NCBI GenBank assembly: GCA_003551625.1 | Contig: PUNC01000063.1 | Span: 1 to 40,325, forward strand | DNA: 40,325 nt | DNA from: PVC group bacterium | GTDB lineage: Bacteria > Auribacterota > Erginobacteria > Erginobacterales > PUNC01 | Direction of reading: 5' to 3' | In this document: positions 27,967 through 34,479 of the stretch, in pieces | How positions within the stretch are numbered: the stretch's first letter is position 1 | Layout: every line of letters starts with the position of its first letter | The notes under the pieces: generated by a model | What the model was told of the DNA's origin: nothing | Database searches by the model: none | What the model saw: the letters and a program-made list of their open reading frames with translations, nothing else | Position numbers and translations under genes: made by a program

Positions 27967-28046
27967 CGCTCCGCGCCAGGCGCGGAGCGGGTGCGGAGCA
28001 CAACCGTAATCTGTAATCTGTTTTTCCCTGATCACCGATCACGGCT
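27967..28046 (+). repeat. Hairpin plus GGGTGCGGAGC leader cassette before the GT2 gene
   Basis: 27967-27989 is a near-perfect GC palindrome (CGCTCCGCGC, short loop, GCGCGGAGCG) that runs into GGGTGCGGAGC at 27989-27999. The words CCGTAATCTGTAATCTG and GATCACCGATCACGG follow, ending 2 bases before the ATG at 28047. No Shine-Dalgarno sequence is present. Confidence 0.7.
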
Positions 28047-28772
28047 ATGGAACAACTTTCAATCATAATCTCCACCTTCAACGAGGAGGAGACGATAAAA
28101 AAATGCCTCGACGGCGTGGCCGAACACGCTCCCGGGGCCGAGATCGTCCTGGTCCACGGCGGGAAGGACCGGACCGCCGCCCGGGCGCGGGAGTGGTCGG
28201 CCGAGCGGGGGATTCCGATCCGGGCGCTCGAAAACTTCGGCGACAGCGGCAAGGGCCACGCGGTCAAGGTGGGCGTAACCCTGGCCCGGGGCGAGATAAT
28301 GATCCAGTTCGACGCCGATATGCAGTTCGCCCCGGGGGACATCCCCCGGACGGCCGCGCCCCTGATGGAGGGAGAGGCCGACCTGGTGATCGGCTCCCGT
28401 TTCGCTCCCGGCGCCGACCGCGCCGGATACCACCCCAGCTTCTTCCGCGACGCCGGCAACCGCCTGGTCAACGGGACGGTCTCGGCGATGGCGGGCCGGA
28501 AGATCACCGACGTCACCACGGGTTTGAAGGGCTGGACGAAGAAGATGATCTGGGACGTTCCCTTTCGCGATAACCGCTTCGTTTACGAGATGGAGATCGT
28601 GATGCGCGCCGCCCGCAAGGGCTACCGGATAATGGAGATCCCGGCCAAATATTTCAGCCGAGAGGGTGGTGTCTCGGGCCACGGCGGGGGCCTGCGGGAG
28701 CTGTGGAGCCTGGGAACGACCGGCCTGAAACTGATGGCCGGGGCCGTTCTGATCCGCCTGGGCCTGTGGTAA
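28047..28772 (+). CDS. GT2 glycosyltransferase, polyprenyl-phosphate glycosyltransferase-like
   Basis: A 241-residue GT-A/GT2 enzyme of the DPM1-like type: IIISTFNEEETIKKCLD at the N-terminus, QFDADMQF with the DxD metal site (about 88-91), GSRFAPGADR, TGLKGWTKKMIWDV and NRFVYEMEIVMRAARKGY. DPM1-like enzymes load a sugar onto a polyprenyl phosphate at the cytoplasmic membrane face, which is the donor that GT-C enzymes need, so it fits its neighbours. One oddity: where such enzymes usually read D-D/G-G-S-x-D-G after the second strand, this one has VHGGKDRT, missing the usual Asp. It has no C-terminal transmembrane pair. The ATG directly follows a repeat cassette. Confidence 0.88.
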   Translation: MEQLSIIISTFNEEETIKKCLDGVAEHAPGAEIVLVHGGKDRTAARAREWSAERGIPIRALENFGDSGKGHAVKVGVTLARGEIMIQFDADMQFAPGDIPRTAAPLMEGEADLVIGSRFAPGADRAGYHPSFFRDAGNRLVNGTVSAMAGRKITDVTTGLKGWTKKMIWDVPFRDNRFVYEMEIVMRAARKGYRIMEIPAKYFSREGGVSGHGGGLRELWSLGTTGLKLMAGAVLIRLGLW

Positions 28773-28773
28773 T

Positions 28774-29144
28774 GCTCCGCACCCTCGGACCCATTTTTAA
28801 ACTACGAATCACACAGATCTACGCGAATGAAAGCCGGGGTATTGTATAAAGATGAAAGCTATCGGATTATCGGGGCCTGTTTTGAAGTTTACAATGAGTT
28901 GGGCCCTGGTTTCCTTGAAGCTGTTTATCAGGAATGCTTGGCGAGAGAGTTTAAATTGGCGGTAAAACAGTTAATCGACGATCATCGCGCTCAGGTAATC
29001 AACTATTTGAAATCAACCAAGCTGAAGCTTGGTTTGTTGGTAAACTTCGGTCATTATCCTGATCTTCAGTATGAGAGATTTGTTAATGATTTGCGGCAAT
29101 CCGCGTGATTCGTAGTTGAATAGAAGGGGGCGAGGGTGCGGAGC
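28774..29144. mobile_element. GxxExxY gene cassette with about 40-bp imperfect terminal inverted repeats
   Basis: The left end (28774-28812) reads GCTCCGCACCCTCG, a variable 12 bases, then AACTACGAATCAC. The right end (29105-29144) is its inverse: GTGATTCGTAGTT, a variable 13 bases, CGAGGGTGCGGAGC. Both outer 14-mers and both inner 13-mers match exactly. Between them is only the degenerate GxxExxY reading frame. I did not identify target-site duplications. The same end sequence is found without the gene at 8574, 8740, 10246-10316 and elsewhere. Confidence 0.55.
28827..29108 (+). pseudogene. GxxExxY family protein with internal deletion
   Basis: The 93-residue frame opens with SYRIIGACFEVYNELGPGFL and EAVYQECLAREF, typical for the N-terminal half of GxxExxY (PDDEXK_3-like) proteins, and ends with DDHRAQVINYLKSTKLKLGL-type sequence and LVNFG from the C-terminal half. 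In between, after REFKL, it jumps straight to AVKQL: about 45-50 residues covering the central beta strands, where the nuclease-like acidic residues and most of the core should be, are missing. The deletion is in frame. GC is clearly lower than in the neighbours. Start and stop both lie in the dispersed repeat (the TGA is part of GCGTGATTCG). A broken or minimised gene; no function claimed. Confidence 0.75.
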
Positions 29145-29190
29145 AACAAACCGGTTCTCATCTGTGCTCATCCGCGTGATTCGTAGTTGA
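29134..29190 (+). repeat. Leader-type copy of the dispersed element before the flavoprotein gene
   Basis: GGGTGCGGAGC (29134-29144), AACAAACCGGTT, then CATCTGTGCTCATCCGCGTG, ATTCGTAGTTGA. It shares its linker with the right end of the GxxExxY cassette and ends 23 bases from the ATG at 29213. Layout and direction match the copies before the Fcl-like gene and aroA. Confidence 0.75.
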
Positions 29191-29212
29191 AAAATCATTT
29201 TTGAAATTTTTT

Positions 29213-30637
29213 ATGAGTGAGTTGGAAAAACCGGTGGTGGTTCTCGGCGGCGGCCCGGCGGGACTGAGCGCCGCCGTCAGGCTGGCGGAGGCGGGCAAAA
29301 AAGTGATCCTGCTGGAGAAGGCCCCCAAGGTGGGCGGAATCTCCGCCTCGGCCCGCTGGCGGGATTTCATCGTTGAGTACGGCCCTCACACCTACCACGT
29401 AAAAGGGGACTGGATCGACGACCTGGTCCGCGGCCATTACCCCGGCGAGCTTCCCCGCAAGAAACGGATGACCCGGATGCTGATCCGGGGAAGGACCTTC
29501 GATTATCCGCTCAAGTTCTGGCAGCTTCTCAAGGGCCTGAACCCGTTCTTCTCCGCCCGGATGCTGGCCGATTTCGCCTTCGCCGCCTCCCAAAACGCTC
29601 TATTTCCCCGCCCGGACGAAAACTTCGAGAGCTGGGGGGTCAAGCGTTTCGGCCGGACCCTTTACGATCTTTGTTTCGGCCAGTATACCCGAAGGGTCTG
29701 GGGAAGGCCGCCTTCCACGCTTTCCACCCGGCTGGCCTCGCAGAAGCTCCACAAGCTGAACTTAAAGGACGTCATCGTCAAGCTCCTGGGCGGCCGGGGC
29801 CAGGAGCAGGCCACCTACTGGGAGGATTTCCTCTATCCCGAGGAAGGGATGGGGATTGTCTGGGATAATATGGCGTCGAGCTTGCGGGAGAAAGGGGGGG
29901 AAGTCCGGCTGGAGAGCCGCCCGCTCGCGCTGGAATGCCGCGACGGCCGCGTCGAAGCCGTCACCGTCAGCCGGAACGGGTCGGATAACCGGGTGCCGTG
30001 TTCGGCGGTAGTCTCCACGATCCCCCTCCCGGAGCTCAGCCGTCTGGCTCGCCCCTGGGCGCCGACGGCGGCCGCCGGCGACGGTCTGATCTCGCGTTCG
30101 TTGCTGCTGGTCAATCTGATCTTCGCCATCGATTCGTTCAGCGACGCCCACTGGGTTTACCTGATCGACCCCCATTTCCGTTTCAACCGCTTCTGCGAGC
30201 AGAAAAACCTTCTGCTGGAGAGAAAACCGGAGGGGCGGACGATGCTTACCTTCGAGATGTGCTGCGACCACGGCGACGAAGACTGGAATCGCCCCGATCG
30301 GGAACTGGTCGATCTCGCCTTGGCCGACTGCGCCCGGATCAGCGGTCTCTCCCGCGAGCTTCTGCTGGAGAGTTCGGTGATCAGAACCGCCGACGCCTAT
30401 CCGGTCTACGCCCTCGGCTTCGAAGAGAAGCTGGGCGTCGTCTTCGGGGCCCTGAGCGCCGCGGAAAACCTTTACTCCACCGGCCGCCAGGGGCTGTTTC
30501 TCAACACCGATATGCACGATACCATCGAGCTGGGGATAATGGCGGCGGGACGGCTTTTGAAGAGAATCCCGGCTCGGGACTGGTATGCCGCCGCGGCCCC
30601 GTATTTCGACTACAAGACCGGGGGGACCAACCGGTAG
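29213..30637 (+). CDS. FAD-dependent oxidoreductase, UGM/HemY-like (amine oxidase fold)
   Basis: A 474-residue flavoprotein: VVVLGGGPAGLSAAVRLAEA (FAD dinucleotide motif, about 8-27), LEKAPKVGG, and further on FGRTLYDLCFGQYTRRVWGR, the segment seen in UDP-galactopyranose mutase-like and protoporphyrinogen-oxidase-like proteins, then YPEEGMGIVWDNM. Within a glycan cluster, a sugar-nucleotide mutase-like or lipid-linked-sugar role is more likely than haem synthesis, but this is inference. I chose the ATG at 29213 because MSELEK leads directly into the FAD motif; a TTG at 29201 would add four residues. There is no Shine-Dalgarno sequence; the leader is the repeat element followed by an AT-rich stretch. 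Confidence 0.83.
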   Translation: MSELEKPVVVLGGGPAGLSAAVRLAEAGKKVILLEKAPKVGGISASARWRDFIVEYGPHTYHVKGDWIDDLVRGHYPGELPRKKRMTRMLIRGRTFDYPLKFWQLLKGLNPFFSARMLADFAFAASQNALFPRPDENFESWGVKRFGRTLYDLCFGQYTRRVWGRPPSTLSTRLASQKLHKLNLKDVIVKLLGGRGQEQATYWEDFLYPEEGMGIVWDNMASSLREKGGEVRLESRPLALECRDGRVEAVTVSRNGSDNRVPCSAVVSTIPLPELSRLARPWAPTAAAGDGLISRSLLLVNLIFAIDSFSDAHWVYLIDPHFRFNRFCEQKNLLLERKPEGRTMLTFEMCCDHGDEDWNRPDRELVDLALADCARISGLSRELLLESSVIRTADAYPVYALGFEEKLGVVFGALSAAENLYSTGRQGLFLNTDMHDTIELGIMAAGRLLKRIPARDWYAAAAPYFDYKTGGTNR

Positions 30638-30670
30638 AAGACGGTGATCCGTTATCCGTAATCAGTTGAA

Positions 30671-33319
30671 ATGAAAAAGCGTATCTTAAAGGCGATACCG
30701 GTCCTGGTCATTCTGGCCGGGGCATACTTCCTGCGCCGCCACTTTATCCTTGCCCGCCCGCAGAGTCCGGTGGTCTGGGACGCGGCCGGTTACAACATCC
30801 AGGGCCGGAGGTTCCTGGAGGCCTTCCGGGCCGTCGGCGACGGTGAGCTTTTCCAGACCAAGTTCCGCGAGGCTTACGATCTGGCCCTGCCCAAGGGGGA
30901 GATATACCCGCTCTTTCTTTCCGCGGTCTACGCCCTGCCCGACGCGAACTTCCAGACCGTCCGCCTGGCCCAGGCGGCCCTGGGGGTCCTGATCCTGTGG
31001 CTGCTCTATCTGGTCGCCGCCCGGGTTTACAACCGGTTGGTCGCCCTGGCGGCGGTCGCGGTCTCGGCGGTCTATCCTCCCTACATCTTTTCCGAGGCGC
31101 GGCTGTTGACCGAGACGGTGGCCATCGCCATTCTGCTGGCGACCGTCTGGCTGCTGACGATGGCGCTGGAGAGCAAAAAGGTCTTCTGGCTGATACCGGC
31201 CGGCGTGGCCGCCGGCCTCCTGGTGGTTTCGCGGACTTTTTTCCAGTATTCCTTCGCGGTCTTCTGGGTGCTCCTGGCGGTCGGTTTGGCGGTCCGCCGC
31301 CGCCGCTGGTTTTTGCCTAAGAGTCTCCTCTTTATCTTCGGCCTGGCGGTAATTTTGGTCCCGCGGTTGGTCTGGACCGCCCGGCACTACGACCGGCCCT
31401 GGCTGAGCGGGAGCTGGCGCAACGGCCTGGCGATGTATTGCGGGATCTACCCCCCCAACCAGGGACTGCAGACCGACGCCCACCCCGGCGGCGAGATCTT
31501 CGCCCGGGTTCGGGCCGAGAGCCCGAGGGGAACCCCGATCGACTCCATCTACCTCCGGTCCTACGTGAGAATTCTCCTGGAGCAGCCCGGGCGGGCGATA
31601 CCGGTTCTGCTCTCCAAGGGCTGGCTCTTCTGGCAGCGCGCCTACAACGACTTTCTCCAATCCTACATTCTCTCCCCGGCCGGGATCGACGTTTTTACCC
31701 GGGTTATCCTGCTGCTGGGGCTGTGGGGCCTGGCGGCCTCGCTGGGGCGGGGGGTAAAAGCCTGGCCGATGCTGACGGCCGCGGTTTACACCTGGGGAAT
31801 GACCTTCGCGGCCGACGCCGAGAGTCGGTATATGCTGCCCGCCATTCCCTTCACCACCGCCGCCGGAGCGTGGTTCGTTTACCTGGTCCTGGGCCGGTTG
31901 AAGGAGCTTTCCCGCGATTTCAAGAAGTTCCGTTCCGTTCTCGCGGTTCCGCTGGCGGCGGCGGTCCCGTTGCTGCTGGCCGCGGTCTGGCTGCGGCCGC
32001 CCCGTCTGGTAAACTTGTTTCCGGGCTGGGAATTTGTGTCCGCCTTCCGTGTCTGGACCGTCCTGGCGGCCGTCTCTCTCGCCGTTTCGGTCTGGCCGGT
32101 CTGGCGTCTGTTGGCGGCGGTGCCGGGCCGGAGCCGCCGGCTGGCCGCGGCGGTGATTCCCCCCGCCTTTTTCCTGGCGGTCTTCTTCTCCGCGCTCAGC
32201 GTCCATCCCCATTGGCGGGAATGGAAGGTGAAGCTCCGGGAGCCGGGAGACGTGGTCCGGCAGACGATACTGCTCCCCGAAAACCTGGAGCGTTACCGCT
32301 CCGCCGACCTCAAGCTCGATCTTCTCTCCGGTCCTTCCCGGAGATACGACCTGAGCGTGAGGATCGACGGGCGCGAGGTCAGGAGATTCGAGCGCGGTCT
32401 GGTCCCCGACCCTGGTTCCTACATCGCCGTCCGGCGGGCCTTTCCCGTCTACCTGCGCGAACACCGCCGCCATCTCAACCAGGTGCGGCAGTGGTATACG
32501 GTCCCCCTCGATATCAGGGAATTCCGGGGAAGGGAGGAGATCGAGGTCGAGGTCGAGTTCATCCCGCACGGCATCGTGGGGGAGGGGGACTGGGTGAAGA
32601 TCTGGGGTGACTGGGAGCTTCCCGGGGATCCCGGCCGCTTCTTCGGGCCGACCTTCTCCCAGTCGCCGGGAGAGCTTTCGCTTTACCGGTATCTCTTCGA
32701 CGACGATTGGCGCATCTGGCGGGAGACCGAGCTGCACGCCGTTCCCGAAGTTCAAACCGACGCCTTCCGCCGGATCGAGGCCGGACCGCTGTCGCCGCCT
32801 CCCTCCGGCCGCTACCGGATCCATCTCCTGCTCTCGCCGGCGCCCCCGGCGGTCCTCGACCACCCGGTCGCCGTCCGGGCCGACGAATTCCTTACCCGCA
32901 ACTCGATCCTGGCGCACTACTACAATCTGCAGGTCTGGGAGGTGAACCCCTGGGAGAGAAAGTCGGACCGGATGCGGCTGGCGGCGGCCCACGCCGCCCC
33001 GGGGGAGGAAGGCGGTTTTCAGCTGGTGGTCTATTCCGATTCCACCGGGGACGGCCGGCCCGATCGCCTGATCGCCGAGTCGCCTTACTTCACGGCGGAG
33101 AGGGAGGGGGAGTGGAGCGAATGGGAGTTTAGCACCGACGAGCGGCGGATCTTCGTGGGTATGACCTGGCCGCGGGGTTCCCAGACCAGGGTTTACTACG
33201 AGCGGGCCCGCTGGCCCCACGAGTTGTTCCCCGAGACGATGTTCTACAGCACCGGACCCCAGGCCGCCCGCGCCTACCCGGTGATCACCAACCTCCGCCT
33301 CGACTTCCTGCCTGAATAA
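30671..33319 (+). CDS. Large GT-C (PMT/ArnT-like) glycosyltransferase with the shared C-terminal DTTGDG-type domain
   Basis: An 882-residue protein. After the first helix (about 8-22) comes SPVVWDAAGYNIQGRRFLE, where W-D-A-x-x-Y matches the catalytic Asp loop of GT39-like enzymes. About eleven further helices reach about residue 510. A beta-rich soluble region (about 520-730) including EFRGREEIEVEVEFIPHG is followed by the shared domain (about 735-880): LQVWEVNP, AAAHAAPGEEGGFQLVVYSD, STGDGRPD (about 791-798), WSEWEF, IFVGMTW and TNLRLDF. It is the largest fusion, as the others lack the 520-730 block. The ATG directly follows repeat words (GATCCGTTATCCGTAATCAG, 30646-30665) with no Shine-Dalgarno sequence. 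The REP-like array begins 7 bases after its stop. Confidence 0.86.
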   Translation: MKKRILKAIPVLVILAGAYFLRRHFILARPQSPVVWDAAGYNIQGRRFLEAFRAVGDGELFQTKFREAYDLALPKGEIYPLFLSAVYALPDANFQTVRLAQAALGVLILWLLYLVAARVYNRLVALAAVAVSAVYPPYIFSEARLLTETVAIAILLATVWLLTMALESKKVFWLIPAGVAAGLLVVSRTFFQYSFAVFWVLLAVGLAVRRRRWFLPKSLLFIFGLAVILVPRLVWTARHYDRPWLSGSWRNGLAMYCGIYPPNQGLQTDAHPGGEIFARVRAESPRGTPIDSIYLRSYVRILLEQPGRAIPVLLSKGWLFWQRAYNDFLQSYILSPAGIDVFTRVILLLGLWGLAASLGRGVKAWPMLTAAVYTWGMTFAADAESRYMLPAIPFTTAAGAWFVYLVLGRLKELSRDFKKFRSVLAVPLAAAVPLLLAAVWLRPPRLVNLFPGWEFVSAFRVWTVLAAVSLAVSVWPVWRLLAAVPGRSRRLAAAVIPPAFFLAVFFSALSVHPHWREWKVKLREPGDVVRQTILLPENLERYRSADLKLDLLSGPSRRYDLSVRIDGREVRRFERGLVPDPGSYIAVRRAFPVYLREHRRHLNQVRQWYTVPLDIREFRGREEIEVEVEFIPHGIVGEGDWVKIWGDWELPGDPGRFFGPTFSQSPGELSLYRYLFDDDWRIWRETELHAVPEVQTDAFRRIEAGPLSPPPSGRYRIHLLLSPAPPAVLDHPVAVRADEFLTRNSILAHYYNLQVWEVNPWERKSDRMRLAAAHAAPGEEGGFQLVVYSDSTGDGRPDRLIAESPYFTAEREGEWSEWEFSTDERRIFVGMTWPRGSQTRVYYERARWPHELFPETMFYSTGPQAARAYPVITNLRLDFLPE

Positions 33320-33325
33320 ATCTGG

Positions 33326-33626
33326 AGTGCGCCGGCAGAGCGAAGCGACGACGGCGCTTTAAATCTGTAGCGCGCCGGCGAAGCGCAGCGTCGACGGCGC
33401 TTTAAATATATAGTGCGCCGGCGGAGCGTAGCGACGACGACGCTTTAAATATGTAGTGCGCCGGCAGAGCGAAGCGACGACGGCGCTTTAAATCTGTAGC
33501 GCGCCGGCGGAGCGTAGCGACGACGACGCTTTAAATATGTAGTGCGCCGGCAGAGCGAAGCGACGACGGCGCTATAAATTTGTAGTGCGCCGGCAGAGCG
33601 AAGCGACGACGGCGCTTTAAGAACGA
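33326..33626. repeat. REP-like tandem array, seven units of exactly 43 bp
   Basis: Units start at 33326, 33369, 33412, 33455, 33498, 33541 and 33584, with no spacers. Each has outer arms GCGCCG and CGGCGC (or CGACGC) around AGAGCGAAGCGACGA-type sequence, then TTTAAAT and a short tail ending TGT. Three core versions occur: GAGCGAAGCGACGACGG (units 1, 4, 6, 7), GAGCGTAGCGACGACGA (3, 5) and AAGCGCAGCGTCGACGG (2). The array lies between the stop of the GT-C gene and the stop of the RAYT gene. Confidence 0.9.
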
Positions 33627-34307
33627 TCAATAATCATCAAAGACTTTAATCTTATCGGTCTTGAAACCGTAGATTGTTTTCACCTGGGCGGTAGTGGCCG
33701 AACGTTCAAACCAAGCCGCTGAACACCAAGGATAATGGTTCGCTACCTTCACCAAACCGTGTTTGACCGGGTTTTGATGAACGTAGTTGAGTCGCGCCAG
33801 GTAGCTATTGAAGTAAGTCAGTCGGGTTTCGAAAAAGTTGTGCCAGACTTTTCGCCCGGCGGCGTTATCTCTCTTGTTGGCCCATTTAGCCGCTTTCTCA
33901 TGCAGTAATCCCACCATCTGAGATAGGCTTTGGGCGTTCTGTTCTTCTTCTGGAGAGTGGGCGATAAAATGGTAATGGTTGCTGAAGACCGCCCAGGCTT
34001 CAAGCGTCCAGGAATATCCCTTAGTTATCTCCAGCAGCTTGCCGCAAAGAAGGTCCAGTGCTTCGCGATTCTTAAAATAATGCCTTTTTAGGTAAGTGCC
34101 GGAAGTTACGAAATAGGTCCCGCTTTTGGAGAGACGATGAAGCGGGGCGTGCGGCCAGTATTTATGCAGTGCGCCGGCAGAGCGCAGCGTCGACGGCGCT
34201 TTGAAAGCGGCGCCGTTGGCGCCGCACTCCAAATTACTTACGGAGTTGTTTGGCCGAGGTCGACGTCCGTGCCGGTCTTCTCCGGTCATTTGGATATCGT
34301 GAAGCAT
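33627..34307 (-). CDS. REP-associated tyrosine transposase (RAYT, IS200-like Y1/HUH)
   Basis: The recognisable part starts at WPHAPLHRLSKSGTYFVTSG (about residue 51 counted from the ATG at 34307) and has NHYHFIAH with the H-x-H metal site (about 110-116) and YVHQNPVKHGLV with the conserved Tyr/Asn-Pro motif of RAYTs (about 175-186), so the catalytic parts look intact. RAYTs are single-copy relatives of IS200 transposases that act on REP hairpins. Start uncertain: the first 48 residues from 34307 (or from a second ATG at 34289) are a translation of the flanking repeat, and no ATG/GTG/TTG lies between it and the conserved start. The original start may have been lost when the repeat was placed here. 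GC is lower than in the neighbours. Confidence 0.85.
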   Translation of the reverse strand: MLHDIQMTGEDRHGRRPRPNNSVSNLECGANGAAFKAPSTLRSAGALHKYWPHAPLHRLSKSGTYFVTSGTYLKRHYFKNREALDLLCGKLLEITKGYSWTLEAWAVFSNHYHFIAHSPEEEQNAQSLSQMVGLLHEKAAKWANKRDNAAGRKVWHNFFETRLTYFNSYLARLNYVHQNPVKHGLVKVANHYPWCSAAWFERSATTAQVKTIYGFKTDKIKVFDDY

Positions 34308-34478
34308 TGCGGCGAATTATGGAGTGCGCCGGCAGAGCGAAGCGACGACGGCGCTTTGAAAGCGGCGCCGTTGGCGCCGCACTCCAAATTACTTACGGAG
34401 CTGTTTGGCCGAGGCCGTCGTCCGTGCCGGTCTTCTCCGGTCATTTGGATATCGTGAAGTATTGCGGCGCACTCCAAA
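34169..34478. repeat. Tandem duplication of a 155-bp REP-containing unit
   Basis: Two copies, with GCGCCGGCAG beginning at 34171 and 34326. Each holds a REP-like hairpin like those of the 43-bp array, then TTTGAAA, a perfect GCGGCGCC-GTT-GGCGCCGC palindrome, GCACTCCAAATTACTTACGG, and a segment with TCTCCGGTCATTTGGATATC. The second ends in GCACTCC next to the DUF2298 stop. The double-hairpin part is bounded by GGAGTGCG and CGCACTCC. Together with the 43-bp array they bracket the RAYT gene. Confidence 0.85.
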
Positions 34479-34479
34479 G

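Noticed and set aside
30686-33220. An 844-codon open frame antisense to the large GT-C gene
   Set aside because: Same reason: charged, Gly/Arg/Gln-rich translation without domains, while the plus-strand gene has clear membrane helices and conserved motifs.
33326-33626. CRISPR array
   Set aside because: The 43-bp units follow each other directly without unique spacers, and there are no cas genes; the hairpin units and adjacent RAYT fit a REP array.
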